Shown: positions 1 to 10,294 of the stretch, piece after piece
Position numbering within the stretch: position 1 is the first letter of the stretch
Layout of the letters: each line of letters begins with the position of its first letter
Assembly: GCF_000444875.1 (NCBI RefSeq)
Contig: NC_021985.1
Location: 2,241,535-2,305,534, forward strand
DNA from: Streptomyces collinus Tu 365
GTDB taxonomy: Bacteria; Actinomycetota; Actinomycetes; Streptomycetales; Streptomycetaceae
Reading direction: 5' to 3'
DNA: 64,000 nucleotides
The notes under the pieces: model-generated
Databases searched by the model: none
What the model was told of the DNA's origin: nothing
Seen by the model: the letters and a program-made list of their open reading frames with translations, nothing else
Position numbers and translations under genes: made by a program

Positions 1-1
1 C

Positions 2-805
2 TCATTCGCCGGTGCCGGCCAGGTCCCGCAGTCGTCGGGCCTGGGCGGCGCGCTCGGCGGCCCGCTGCTCGTCGTAGGTGCGGCCGGCCGCACCCCGCAG
101 CAGCGCCTTCGTCTCCACGACCGCGTCCCGCGGCGCGGCGAGCAGCGCGGCGGACAGGTCCCGCACGGCGCCGTCGAGTTCCCCGCCGGGCACCGCCAGG
201 TTGGCCAGCCCGGACGCCACCGCCTCCTCGGCGCCGACGAACCGTCCGGTCACACAGATCTCGAGCGCGCGGGCGTACCCGACCAGGTTGACCAGCGGAT
301 GCGTGCCGGTCAGGTCGGGAACGATGCCGAGGGCGGTCTCGCGCATGGCGAACTGCACGTCGTCGGCGACGACCCGCAGGTCGCAGGCGAGCGCGAGCTG
401 GAACCCGGCACCGATGGCATGCCCCTGGACAGCGGCGACGGACACGATGTCGTTGCGCCGCCACCAGGTGAACGCCTCCTGGAACTCGGCGATGGACGCG
501 TCGAGCCCGGCGTCGTCACGGCGCGCGAGATCGGTGAAGGTCGGCTCGCCCGGAATCCCCTCCAGGGTGAACATCTGCCGGTCCAGCCCGGCGGAGAAGG
601 ATTTGCCCTCGCCGCGCAGCACCACGACACGGACGGAGCCCGGCAGCAGCCGGCCGGCCTCGGCGAGCGCCCGCCACAGGGCCGGGCTCTGCGCGTTGCG
701 CTTGGCCGGGTTGGTCAGCGTCACCGTGGCGAGCGCGTCGTCGACGGTGAGCCGTACGCCGTCCTTGTCGAGTACAGGAGCGAGGTCCTGGTCGGGCGAA
801 GCCAT
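2..805 (-). CDS. enoyl-CoA hydratase/isomerase (crotonase) family protein
   Basis: Crotonase-fold protein of 267 aa, expected to act on acyl-CoA thioesters in the cytoplasm. The oxyanion-hole stretches are visible around residues 64-75 (GEGKSFSAGLD) and 128-142 (GHAIGAGFQLA..CD). The Glu usual at the first catalytic position (GGG-x-E-LA in classical hydratases) is Gln136 here, while the second Glu (Glu156, in RETALG) is kept. It may therefore be an isomerase or another crotonase activity rather than a true hydratase. The ATG at 805 was chosen because GGAGG lies about 8 bases upstream; the frame stays open further upstream but without a ribosome site. The stop codon is at the very edge of the window. 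The exact substrate cannot be read from the sequence. Confidence 0.9.
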   Translation of the reverse strand: MASPDQDLAPVLDKDGVRLTVDDALATVTLTNPAKRNAQSPALWRALAEAGRLLPGSVRVVVLRGEGKSFSAGLDRQMFTLEGIPGEPTFTDLARRDDAGLDASIAEFQEAFTWWRRNDIVSVAAVQGHAIGAGFQLALACDLRVVADDVQFAMRETALGIVPDLTGTHPLVNLVGYARALEICVTGRFVGAEEAVASGLANLAVPGGELDGAVRDLSAALLAAPRDAVVETKALLRGAAGRTYDEQRAAERAAQARRLRDLAGTGE

Positions 806-964
806 GGGGCGCCTCCGGTGGGTGCAGTCGTCGCGCATGCCGACGGCATGCCAAGTGACTGCACAGTAACCACCCGGCCGATCAAGGGGCACCCCCGGGC
901 CCGTCAGGACCCTGGGGAAGGACCGGCCGGATGGTCACCATCGAAGACGGTGGGCCGCCCGGAG

Positions 965-1186
965 TCAGGACGATGCGGCCTTCTTGCCCCGGGTCGCTCC
1001 GCCACGCCCACGGAGCGTGACGCCCGACTCGCTGAGCATCCGGTGTACGAAGCCATACGAGCGGCCGGTCTCTTCGGCCAGCGCCCGGATGCTCGCACCG
1101 GAGTCGTACTTCTTCTTCAGGTCTGCCGCGAGCTTGTCGCGCGCGGCGCCGGTCACCCGGCTGCCCTTCTTCAGAGTCTCGGCCAC
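965..1186 (-). CDS. small helix-turn-helix DNA-binding protein
   Basis: A 73-aa basic protein. The centre (about residues 25-60) reads as a resolvase/Hin-like helix-turn-helix: KKKYDSGASIRALAEETG followed by RSYGFVHRMLSESGV. The tail is Gly/Arg/Lys-rich. The GTG at 1186 was chosen because AGGAGG sits just upstream. An ATG at 1225 is in frame and would add 13 residues, but has a weaker site. Such proteins are widespread in Streptomyces. A DNA-binding role is inferred; targets are unknown. It is divergent from nothing obvious and is followed downstream on the same strand by the crotonase gene after about 160 bases. Confidence 0.8.
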   Translation of the reverse strand: MAETLKKGSRVTGAARDKLAADLKKKYDSGASIRALAEETGRSYGFVHRMLSESGVTLRGRGGATRGKKAASS

Positions 1187-1545
1187 CCGTGCCTCCTCAT
1201 GGGAAGTGCGCTCTGGTCTCCTCATGATCACCCCTCCGGGGCGGGATGGCCACCCATTCGGCAAGGTCCGTGAGACATCGTTGTGACGACAGGAGCGCTT
1301 CCCCACATCCGGAATCAGGGATTCCGCCATGGCGTGCACGGCGGTTCGGACGGTCGGATTCACGAAGTGCCAGGTCAGCGAAGCGCGGCGGCCGATCCCC
1401 GGGCAGAGAGGGGATCGGCCGCGAAATCGGTGTACGACACACCTCGATACGAGGAGATCTCACACAGATGGTGGATCACGACTAGGCCGAATGATCCATA
1501 CGCAGTGGATCAGTCCTCGATCGGGCCGTCCCGGTCACTCCCGGT
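1187..1545. other. intergenic region with hairpins, no gene seen
   Basis: About 360 bases between the ABC-F stop and the helix-turn-helix gene. It holds a 13-bp perfect hairpin (1388-1422) and a 7-bp inverted repeat TGATCCA/TGGATCA (1492-1512), with a further TGGATCA at 1472-1478. Short open frames here have no ribosome sites or recognisable domains. The promoter of the helix-turn-helix gene should lie in the right-to-left direction within 1190-1380, but no convincing hexamers stand out. Confidence 0.5.
1388..1422 (-). terminator. hairpin downstream of the ABC-F gene
   Basis: Perfect 13-bp stem (GCGGCCGATCCCC paired with its complement) with a 9-base loop, about 125 bases after the ABC-F stop. 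It has no U tract, as is usual for Streptomyces terminators. The function is inferred from the structure and position. Confidence 0.5.
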
Positions 1546-3144
<1,599 letters not shown>

Positions 3145-3403
3145 GGACAGACTCCAGGACGTACGTGGGAGGCGGGTGGGCGGCTGAGGACGTTCCCGCC
3201 GTCTAATGCGCGAGGAGAATGGCCATGGAGGCAATTCTAACGGGGCCGTGCAAGCGGTTTTTCTACGTGCGCGTGTTCGGGCCGCGGCGCGGGGCGCCGT
3301 CGGTGGCGGCTGCGAGACTCGGGACCGGGGGGCGGGGTACGGCAGGACAGGGCACGACCAGCGCACGACCAGGGCAGGACCGACGCACCGAGGAGTGATC
3401 GGC

Positions 3404-3814
3404 ATGGCAGGCACCGGCGGACGGCCGAGCATCTACCCGACGCTGCTGTACGCGGACGCCAGGGCGGCGATCAGGCAGCTCACCGAGGCCTTCGGGTTCA
3501 CCGAGCTGTCGGTGTACGAGGCGCAGGACGGCACGGTGATGCACGCCGAGCTGGTCCAGGGCAGGGGCGCGGTGATGGTCGGCTCCAGGGGCCGCGGCGG
3601 CCTGTTCGACTCGGCGATGGGGAACGCGGGACCGGCGGGGGTGTACGTCGTCGTGGACGACGTCGACGCCCATCACGAGCGGGCCGTGGAGCACGGGGCG
3701 GAGATCCTGATGCCCCCGACGGACCAGGACTACGGCTCGCGGGACTACCTGGCCCGGGACGCCGAGGGCAACATCTGGAGCTTCGGCACGTACGCCCCCG
3801 AGATCGGCTGCTGA
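3404..3814 (+). CDS. VOC (glyoxalase/bleomycin-resistance) family protein
   Basis: A 136-aa protein with the paired beta-alpha-beta-beta-beta pattern of vicinal oxygen chelate proteins. The N-terminal half is YPTLLYADARAAI..LTEAFGF and the C-terminal half contains GVYVVVDDVDAHHERA, ending in DYLARDAEGNIWSFGTY. VOC proteins include glyoxalase I, dioxygenases and drug-binding proteins; the subfamily is the PhnB-like single-domain type that works as a dimer. The substrate is unknown. The start is the ATG at 3404 with AGGAG about 8 bases upstream; longer in-frame versions lack a ribosome site. Confidence 0.85.
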   Translation: MAGTGGRPSIYPTLLYADARAAIRQLTEAFGFTELSVYEAQDGTVMHAELVQGRGAVMVGSRGRGGLFDSAMGNAGPAGVYVVVDDVDAHHERAVEHGAEILMPPTDQDYGSRDYLARDAEGNIWSFGTYAPEIGC

Positions 3815-3839
3815 GCGGCCCGCTTCCGCCGCGTGCCGG

Positions 3840-5246
3840 CTATCCCCCGGTGTGCACTTGGAACGCGGCCCGGCGCACGGCCTTGGCGAGGGCCGGGTCC
3901 GGGTGGGCGGCGGCGAGCGCGACCAGGACCTGCACGGTGCGCGGGTGGCCGACGGCGCGGACCTCGTCCAGCAGCACGGGGACGGTGGGCTGCACCGCGG
4001 CCTCCAGGTGCCGTACCAGCATCGTCGTCTCTCCGTGGTCGGCGACGGCGGCCGCGGTGTCGACCCACAGCCAGGTGGCCTCCTCGCGGGTCAGGACCTC
4101 GTGGGCGTCCTCCGGGTCGACCCCGTCGTGCTCGGCCAGCCACAGCAGGGCGTACGGCCGCAGCGCCGGGTCGTCCACGACGGACCGTACGTCGGGTTCG
4201 GCGGGGGCGCCGACGACGCGCAGCGCCTCGAAGGCGAGGCCGCGCAGCAGGGCGTCCTCGCCGCGGGCGGCGGCGAGCAGTTCGGTGACGGCGCTGCCGA
4301 CGGGCCGGGCGGCCAGCCAGGCGCGGTACTCGGCGCGGGCGGCGTTGGGCCGCAGCTGGGCGCAGCCGCGGAGCATGTCCTCGGCGGACTGCTCGATGTT
4401 CCCGGCGGGGCTCTGGGCGGCCACGCAGATCTGCTCCAGCTTGACCCAGACCGCCCAGCTGCCCAGCGGGGTGAGCGTGGCCTGGTTGTCGCCGCAGGTC
4501 AGGGCGCCGACGGAGGCGAGGGCGCGCAGGGCCCAGTCGAGCAGCGGCGGCAGCGGGGTGTCCCCGGGCGCCGGCTCGGCGCGCCCCGCGGACTCGGCGG
4601 AGCCGGGCTCGTAGGAGACCTCGCAGCGCTCGGTGCGCAGTTCGGTGACCCGCTGCCGGAGCAGGTCGAGGAGCTGCTCGACCGGGACGGGGCCGGCGGA
4701 GAGCTGGAGGAAGGAGAGCACCTGCGGCATGGCCGAGACGACCTCGGCGACGGCGGCCGGCTCGTGGTCCGCGGGTTCCGGGCAGGCGAGCGACCAGGCG
4801 TCGAAGAGGGCCACCCAGCCGCGCAGCACGGCGCTGTCGTCGCGGTCCCAGGCGCGCAGCCGCCAGCCGGGGCGCGCGCTGTCCCCGTGCACCTCGACCA
4901 GTCCGGCGAGGCGGGCGGTGTCCCACTCCGCGCGGACCTGCGTGACGCTGAGGCCGAGTTCGGCGGCGGCGCGCTCGGCGGTGGCGTCGGAGAGGGTGGC
5001 CTTGCCGTCGGCCGTGGCGGCGTCGCTTCCCGGGCCGAGGGCGGTGTCGGCCCAGCGGGCCACCCGGACCGCGCCGGCCAGTCCGGTGCGCGCCATTCTG
5101 GCCAGTTCCGCGGGCGCGGGAGTGCCCTCCGGCGGCCGGGGCGCGGGGCGGCGCGGGCGCCGCTGGTTCACAGCTGTGGGGGCGGCGGCCAGGGGTCGCG
5201 GTCGGACGAGTCGAAGCCTGGAGTCGCGCGGGATACGGGACGTCAC
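3840..5246 (-). CDS. conserved actinobacterial protein of unknown function
   Basis: A 468-aa Ala/Leu-rich soluble protein that I do not recognise. The first 70 residues are basic and proline-rich (a likely disordered tail). The middle has a winged-helix-like stretch around residues 90-130 (AERAAAELGLSVTQVRAEWDTARLAGLVEVHG). The C-terminal third is helical and HEAT-like, with repeated leucine-rich helices. No signal peptide or membrane segment is seen. The start GTG at 5246 has GGAAG about 10 bases upstream. It stands alone, with about 255 bases to the hydrolase upstream. The region architecture suggests a protein-interaction or regulatory role, but this is a guess. Confidence 0.75.
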   Translation of the reverse strand: MTSRIPRDSRLRLVRPRPLAAAPTAVNQRRPRRPAPRPPEGTPAPAELARMARTGLAGAVRVARWADTALGPGSDAATADGKATLSDATAERAAAELGLSVTQVRAEWDTARLAGLVEVHGDSARPGWRLRAWDRDDSAVLRGWVALFDAWSLACPEPADHEPAAVAEVVSAMPQVLSFLQLSAGPVPVEQLLDLLRQRVTELRTERCEVSYEPGSAESAGRAEPAPGDTPLPPLLDWALRALASVGALTCGDNQATLTPLGSWAVWVKLEQICVAAQSPAGNIEQSAEDMLRGCAQLRPNAARAEYRAWLAARPVGSAVTELLAAARGEDALLRGLAFEALRVVGAPAEPDVRSVVDDPALRPYALLWLAEHDGVDPEDAHEVLTREEATWLWVDTAAAVADHGETTMLVRHLEAAVQPTVPVLLDEVRAVGHPRTVQVLVALAAAHPDPALAKAVRRAAFQVHTGG

Positions 5247-5501
5247 GGGTGCAGTCTTCCGGTTGACGGTCCGAAAACCCAAACGGAATGTCACGGGGGG
5301 CGACGGGGCTGGCCAACGCACCGGGTCCGATGCCGGGTGAACGGTCCCGATCAGGCCAGTGGTACGCCCCTAAACGGAACCCCTGGAACCGGGGCTTCCG
5401 ACTCGTTCCGCGGCGCGTACCGCCGCGGGTTCCGCGCCGGCTCCCGCGACGCGCGTGGGAGAGCCGGAAGCGGAGCCGGAAGCCGCCGGGCCGGGCGGGG
5501 C

Positions 5502-6812
5502 CTACAAAAGGGGCGTCAGGAAGCGGCGCAGGCGTTCCTCGTACTCCTCGGGGTCGGCGTTCCACATCGCCGCGTGCGGGGCCTGGGCGACCGTGTGCAG
5601 GGCCACGCGGTCCGGGCGGCGGTCGGCCAGGCGGCGGGAGTACTCCCACGGGGCGACCGCGTCGTCCGGCCCGTGGACGATCAGGGTGGGCAGGTCGATC
5701 CGGTCGAAGTCGGCCGTCCCGGCGGACCGGTCGGCGTGCAGGCCGGCCCGGCCCTGGGCGGCGCGCACCGCGAGCGGCAGCAGCGGCTCCGGGGTGTGCC
5801 GGGCCTGGGCGAGGGCGCGCAGGGTGGCCTCCCAGTCGAGGACCGGGGAGTCCAGGACGAGGCCGGCGATCCGGTCGCGCACGGCGGAGTGCTCGGCGGC
5901 GCGCAGGGCCATGGTGGCGCCGGTGGACCAGCCGAGCAACACCACCCGGCGGGCGCCGTAGCGCACGGCGTAGCGGATGGCCGCGTCCAGGTCGCGCCAC
6001 TCGGTCTCGCCGAGGTGGTTCAGGCCGTCGGGCGGGCGCGGTGCGCCGAGGTCGCCGCGGTAGGAGAGCGCGAGGACCGGCAGCCGGCGGCCGTGCAGGA
6101 ACTCCATGACGTTCAGGGCCTGCTCGCGGGTGGTGCCGAGGCCGTGCACGGCGATCACCCACATGTCCCGGCTGCCGGGCACGAACCAGGCGGGCAGCGG
6201 GCCCAGCTCGCCGGGCACGTCCACGTCGGCGAAGTCGAGCCCCAGGGCGGCGGCCGGGTTGCCGACGTAGACGTTCGGGGTGAGCCAGACGGCGTCGCCG
6301 GGGGCGAAGGTGCCGTGCGTGACCCGCTCCAGGCGCCGTACGACGGTGTCGGCGGTCTGCGCGGCCGTGCCGAGCACGGGCCCGACGACCGCGTGCGAGC
6401 CGTCGCCGGCCAGGCCGTAGGTGCCCGGACGCAGCGAGGCGAGATCGCGGGTGAGGGTGATCCGGCCGGGGGCCGTGCCGTGCACGGTGAGCCGGGGCTC
6501 GGTGGGCAGGGGACGGCCCGCGGGCGCCTTCAGCGCGGCGTCGCTGGCGAGGCGGCCGGCGGCCACGGAGGCCGCGCCGGCGGCCAGCACGGCGGTGAGT
6601 GCGGCGGCGGTGGCTCTGACGGTGCGCACGGCTCCAGTGTCGGGGCGGTCCGTGCGCACGGCCAGTGGAAGGGCGGGCCGGGGCGGGAGCGGGCGCGGCC
6701 TCGGCAGCGCGGGACGCCCGCGGCCCGGCGGGCCGACGGCGCGGCGCAGGGGCGCGGGCAGGACGTGCGCGAGCCGGTCGAGCAGGAGCTGGAACGAGGG
6801 GCTGGGCGGCAA
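5502..6812 (-). CDS. membrane-anchored or secreted alpha/beta hydrolase
   Basis: Alpha/beta-hydrolase fold protein. The nucleophile elbow GWSTG and the oxyanion strand VIAVHGLG are present, with the acid in VHGPDDAV and the base His in APHAAMW near the end, so a Ser-Asp-His triad is likely. A hydrophobic segment (ATAAALTAVLAAGAASVAAG) near residues 66-90 is a signal peptide or anchor. Start choice: a TTG at 6812 has an excellent GGAGGTGA site overlapping the stop of the aldolase gene 4 bases upstream, giving 436 aa. A GTG at 6629 (375 aa) would start right before the signal segment but has a badly spaced site. I keep the TTG. The substrate is unknown. Confidence 0.85.
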   Translation of the reverse strand: MPPSPSFQLLLDRLAHVLPAPLRRAVGPPGRGRPALPRPRPLPPRPALPLAVRTDRPDTGAVRTVRATAAALTAVLAAGAASVAAGRLASDAALKAPAGRPLPTEPRLTVHGTAPGRITLTRDLASLRPGTYGLAGDGSHAVVGPVLGTAAQTADTVVRRLERVTHGTFAPGDAVWLTPNVYVGNPAAALGLDFADVDVPGELGPLPAWFVPGSRDMWVIAVHGLGTTREQALNVMEFLHGRRLPVLALSYRGDLGAPRPPDGLNHLGETEWRDLDAAIRYAVRYGARRVVLLGWSTGATMALRAAEHSAVRDRIAGLVLDSPVLDWEATLRALAQARHTPEPLLPLAVRAAQGRAGLHADRSAGTADFDRIDLPTLIVHGPDDAVAPWEYSRRLADRRPDRVALHTVAQAPHAAMWNADPEEYEERLRRFLTPLL

Positions 6813-6816
6813 GGGG

Positions 6817-7581
6817 TCACCTCCGTTGGCCGTACCCCTTCAAACGTGCCCCGGCTTCGGCCATGTGTGCCTCCGTCAGCAGCGACGGTGTCAGACCGGG
6901 CACGGAGGACGCCGTCAGCCACAGGCGGCACATCCACTCGAGCTGGGCGGTGCGGTCGTAGGCCTGGTCGAGCGTGGCGCCGTGGGTGATCGTGCCGTGG
7001 TTGCGCAGCAGGCAGCCGGAGCGGCCGTCGAGGGCCCGGAGCATGTTCCGCGCCAGCTCCTCGGTGCCGTAGGTCGCGTAGGGCGCGACGCGGACGACGC
7101 CGCCGAGGGCGCCGGCCATGTAGTGGACCGGGGGCAGCTCGGTCACGAGGGTGGAGACGGCCGTGGCGTGCACGGCGTGGGTGTGGACGACGGCGCGGGC
7201 GTCGGTGGTGCGGTAGACGGCGAGGTGCATGGGCAGTTCGCTGGTCGGCACCAGCGTGCCCACGACCTGCCGTCCGGTGAGGTCGACGCCGGTGATGTCG
7301 GCAGGGGTCAGCCGGTCGTACGGCACGCCGGAGGGCGTGACCAGCACGAGGTCGCCGACGCGCGCCGAGACGTTGCCGGAGGTGCCCACGACCAGGCCGT
7401 CGGCGACGGTACGGCGGGCCGTCGCGACCAGCGCCTCCCAGGCGGCCGCCGCCTCGCCGTACGCCTCGGCGGCCCACGCCGTGCCCATGGCCCCGCCGGG
7501 CCCGGCCTCACCGGCTCCGCCCGCCCTGTGCCCGCCGTCCGTGCCGTCCGACCCGGGCGCGTCCCGTCGCTGTTCCGCCAT
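6817..7581 (-). CDS. class II aldolase/adducin family protein
   Basis: A 254-aa zinc-dependent class II aldolase-fold protein of the fuculose-phosphate aldolase / ribulose-phosphate epimerase family. Visible marks are TSGNVSAR (phosphate and substrate loop), SELPMHL, the zinc pair in VVHTHAVHAT, and a third His in LLRNHGTI. The first 40 residues are Gly/Ala-rich and probably disordered. The ATG at 7581 has AGGA 8 bases upstream; a start at the later MGTAW is possible. Its stop is 4 bases from the start of the hydrolase gene, so the two are probably co-translated. The physiological sugar phosphate is unknown. Confidence 0.88.
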   Translation of the reverse strand: MAEQRRDAPGSDGTDGGHRAGGAGEAGPGGAMGTAWAAEAYGEAAAAWEALVATARRTVADGLVVGTSGNVSARVGDLVLVTPSGVPYDRLTPADITGVDLTGRQVVGTLVPTSELPMHLAVYRTTDARAVVHTHAVHATAVSTLVTELPPVHYMAGALGGVVRVAPYATYGTEELARNMLRALDGRSGCLLRNHGTITHGATLDQAYDRTAQLEWMCRLWLTASSVPGLTPSLLTEAHMAEAGARLKGYGQRR

Positions 7582-7768
7582 GCCGTGATCCTGCCAGCCG
7601 GACCGGCGGGGGCGGTCCGGGCGCCCGTTTCCGGCCGGAAGTCGTGCCCCCGAACGAGTGGACCTGGGATGAACCGTCCGGAATCGGCCTGGATCCCGGG
7701 AGCTCCGGTCATTCAATGAGCTTTCCCGATCGCCCGAACGCGGGTCCACCGCCACTCCAGGGGGACGC

Positions 7769-8539
7769 ATGGCCCGTGACCGCACACCCTCCCGCTCCCG
7801 CCGCCGCGCCGCCGGCCTCGCCGCCGCCGGCGCCGCGCTGGTTCTCGCGGGCGCGCAGGCCGCGTCCGCCGTGCCGGCCGGTTCGCCCGCGACCTCGCTG
7901 GGGCTGCCGCTGGGGCACGACGTCTCCTCGCACCAGAGACACGTCGACTGGCCGGCCGCGCGGTCGGAGGGCGCCCGGTTCACCTACGTCAAGGCGACCG
8001 AGTCGACCGACTACCGCAACCCCTACTTCCACCGGCAGTACGCCGGCGCGCGCCGGGCGGGCCTGATCCGCGGCGCGTACCACTTCGCGCGCCCGGACCG
8101 CTCCTCGGGCGCGCGGCAGGCGTCGTACTTCGTGCGGCACGGCGGCGACTGGCGGGCGGACGGCTGGACCCTGCCGCCGGCGCTCGACATCGAATACAAC
8201 CCGTACAACCGGAAGCACCGCTGCTACGGGCTGGGGTGGAAGCGGATGGTCCGCTGGATCCGGTCCTTCAGCGACGAGGTGGCGCGCGAGACCGGCCGCC
8301 GGCCGGTGATCTACACCACCGCCGACTGGTGGGGCGCGTGCACCGGTGACAGCCGCGCGTTCGCCGCCGACCACGCGCTGTGGATCGCCCGTCACGGCAC
8401 GTCGGACCCCGGATCGCTGCCGGGCGGATGGTCCGACTGGACCTTCTGGCAGTACGGCGTGCGGGGCGGTCTGCCGGGTGACCAGAATCTCTTCCACGGG
8501 CCGCCGGGGCAGCTGCGGGCCTTCGCGCGGGGCTGGTAG
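7769..8539 (+). CDS. secreted GH25 lysozyme (muramidase)
   Basis: A 256-aa exported muramidase cleaving the MurNAc-GlcNAc bond of peptidoglycan. The Arg-rich N-terminus plus hydrophobic stretch (residues 1-35, AGAALVLAGAQAASA) is a signal peptide. The GH25 fold begins at GHDVSSHQ with Asp51, and the catalytic D-x-E is Asp140/Glu142 in ALDIEYN. Both acidic positions of the family are present, so it should be active. The length matches a single catalytic domain with no wall-binding domain. The ATG at 7769 follows a GGGGGA site. It is divergent from the aldolase gene. Confidence 0.93.
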   Translation: MARDRTPSRSRRRAAGLAAAGAALVLAGAQAASAVPAGSPATSLGLPLGHDVSSHQRHVDWPAARSEGARFTYVKATESTDYRNPYFHRQYAGARRAGLIRGAYHFARPDRSSGARQASYFVRHGGDWRADGWTLPPALDIEYNPYNRKHRCYGLGWKRMVRWIRSFSDEVARETGRRPVIYTTADWWGACTGDSRAFAADHALWIARHGTSDPGSLPGGWSDWTFWQYGVRGGLPGDQNLFHGPPGQLRAFARGW

Positions 8540-8612
8540 CCAAGGGGCGGTTGGGGCGTGGGGGCGGACGTCATCCGGAACCTCTCGGACGGACACCGTC
8601 ACGCCCGCCTCA

Positions 8613-8634
8613 GTTCACCTTCCGTTCACCCAGA
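8613..8634 (+). promoter_or_regulatory. PHO box (PhoP operator) upstream of pit
   Basis: Two adjacent 11-base direct repeats, GTTCACCTTCC and GTTCACCCAGA, match the Streptomyces PhoP unit consensus GTTCACC in the first seven positions. They lie 48-69 bases before the pit start. A possible -10 (TACGGT) follows shortly after. In S. coelicolor pitH2 is controlled by PhoP; the same is inferred here. Confidence 0.8.
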
Positions 8635-8681
8635 TTGCCTACGGTCCAACAGCCAACGACCTCGAACGATTGCCTGGGTAA

Positions 8682-9935
8682 ATGGAAAGCTTCTCGCTGA
8701 TCCTCGCGATTGTGGTGGTAACCGCACTCGCGTTCGATTTCACGAACGGTTTCCACGACACCGCCAACGCGATGGCCACGACCATCTCGACCGGCGCGCT
8801 CAAGCCCAAGGTCGCGGTGGCCATGTCCGCCGTGCTCAACCTTGTAGGCGCATTCCTCTCGGTGGAGGTCGCCAACACGATCTCCAAGGGTCTCGTCGAC
8901 GAGACCGGCATCCGTCCCGAGGTCATCTTCGCCGCCCTGGTCGGCGCGATCCTCTGGAACCTGCTGACCTGGCTGGTGGGGCTCCCCTCCAGCTCCTCGC
9001 ACGCCCTGATGGGCGGCCTGATCGGCGCCACCGTCGCCTCCGCCGGCTTCGGCGCGGTCCACGGTGAGGTCCTGGTCACCAAGGTGCTGCTGCCGGCGGT
9101 CGCCGCCCCGGTGGTCGCGGGCCTGGCGGCCATGCTCTCCACCCGCTTCTCCTACGCCATCGGCGGCACGTCGGACGGCGAGGCCACCCGCAAGGGCTAC
9201 CGCGCCGGCCAGATCGCCTCGGCCGGCCTGGTCTCCCTCGCGCACGGCACCAACGACGCGCAGAAGACCATGGGCATCATCACCCTGGCGCTGATCGCGG
9301 GCGGCGCCGTGTCGCCGGGCTCCAACCCCCCCACCTGGGTGATCCTCTCCGCGGGCCTGGCCATCGCGCTCGGCACCTACATCGGCGGCTGGCGCATCAT
9401 CCGCACCATGGGCACCGGCCTGACCGACCTGGAGCCGCGTCAGGGCTTCGCCGCCCAGACCAGCGCGGCCACCGCCATCCTGGCCTCGTCGCACCTCGGC
9501 TTCTCCCTCTCCACCACCCACGTGGTCTCCGGCTCGGTCATGGGCACGGGCCTGGGCCGCAAGGGCGGTGTGGTCCGCTGGTCCACCGCCACGCGCATGC
9601 TCATCGCCTGGGTGCTCACGCTCCCGGCCGCCGCGCTGGTCGGCGCGCTCGCCGAGTCCGTCACGGACCTGGGCGACTGGGGCACCGCGGTCGTCGCCGT
9701 CTTCCTGGTCGCCGCCAGCGCCGCGATCTGGAAGTACTCCCGGCGCGAGGTCGTGGACCACACCAGCGTCGTCGCCGACCCGGCCGAGGAGCCGCCCGGC
9801 GTGGTGACCACCGCGATCGCCATGGTGACCCCGCCGCCCACCGGCACCGTCACCGAGGACCTCACGGCCACGATCCCGGCCCCGGTCCCGACCGAGCCCG
9901 TGGCCCCGGCGGTTCCGCCGGCCGCAGCGGTCTGA
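8682..9935 (+). CDS. pit: low-affinity inorganic phosphate transporter, PiT family
   Basis: A 417-aa integral membrane phosphate (metal-phosphate/H+) symporter. The PiT signature is present twice: N-terminal FDFTNGFHDTANA at residues 18-30 and the second half LAHGTNDAQKTMG near residue 188. About ten hydrophobic helices are visible. The C-terminal 50 residues form a Pro/Thr-rich cytoplasmic tail. It corresponds to the pitH2 type of S. coelicolor. The start ATG at 8682 has no strong Shine-Dalgarno. The PHO box just upstream indicates control by the PhoR-PhoP system. It is followed after 32 bases by a small membrane protein gene, likely in the same transcript. Confidence 0.95.
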   Translation: MESFSLILAIVVVTALAFDFTNGFHDTANAMATTISTGALKPKVAVAMSAVLNLVGAFLSVEVANTISKGLVDETGIRPEVIFAALVGAILWNLLTWLVGLPSSSSHALMGGLIGATVASAGFGAVHGEVLVTKVLLPAVAAPVVAGLAAMLSTRFSYAIGGTSDGEATRKGYRAGQIASAGLVSLAHGTNDAQKTMGIITLALIAGGAVSPGSNPPTWVILSAGLAIALGTYIGGWRIIRTMGTGLTDLEPRQGFAAQTSAATAILASSHLGFSLSTTHVVSGSVMGTGLGRKGGVVRWSTATRMLIAWVLTLPAAALVGALAESVTDLGDWGTAVVAVFLVAASAAIWKYSRREVVDHTSVVADPAEEPPGVVTTAIAMVTPPPTGTVTEDLTATIPAPVPTEPVAPAVPPAAAV

Positions 9936-9967
9936 CCCCGAGCACCCGGTACTGAAGGAAGCAACCC

Positions 9968-10195
9968 ATGAAGATCGACTGGGCGGCCATCGGCTCCGTC
10001 CTCGGCGTCAGCCTCGCGTTCGCGGTGGGCCTGGTGGCCCTGTTCACCCTCGGCATCAACGGCCTGGCACGGCGCGAGAAGGCCACCGCGCAGGGCGGCT
10101 CGGCGGCGCTCGCCGCCACCGGCGCGTACGTCTGCTTCGCGGCGTGCGCGGCCGCGGTGGCCTACGGCATCTACCTGATCGTCGTCAAGCCCTGA
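9968..10195 (+). CDS. small two-helix membrane protein
   Basis: A 75-aa protein with two hydrophobic segments (about residues 6-30 and 45-70) separated by a short basic Arg/Lys loop (ARREKATAQ). No known enzymatic motif. It sits 32 bases after pit with a good GAAGGAAG site, so it is probably co-expressed with the phosphate transporter, as in S. coelicolor where a similar small protein follows pitH2. A role as an accessory subunit of the transporter is possible but unsupported by motif. Confidence 0.85.
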   Translation: MKIDWAAIGSVLGVSLAFAVGLVALFTLGINGLARREKATAQGGSAALAATGAYVCFAACAAAVAYGIYLIVVKP

Positions 10196-10208
10196 CGCAC
10201 CGTTCGCG

Positions 10209-10244
10209 AGGCCCCTCGCCGGAGAGATCCGGCGGGGGGCCTTT
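10209..10244 (+). terminator. intrinsic terminator of the pit operon
   Basis: 14-bp stem (AGGCCCCTCGCCGG against its complement with one G-T pair) and a 6-base loop, followed by TTT, 13 bases after the stop of the small membrane protein. Confidence 0.8.
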
Positions 10245-10294
10245 CGGCTGCCCGCCTCGTGCCGGTGTGGGCCTCAGCACACTCTTCCCCCGCA

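Noticed and set aside
3852-6989. A 1045-codon plus-strand frame opposite the 468-aa protein and the hydrolase.
   Set aside because: Low-complexity composition, no ribosome site, and it lies antisense to two better-supported genes.
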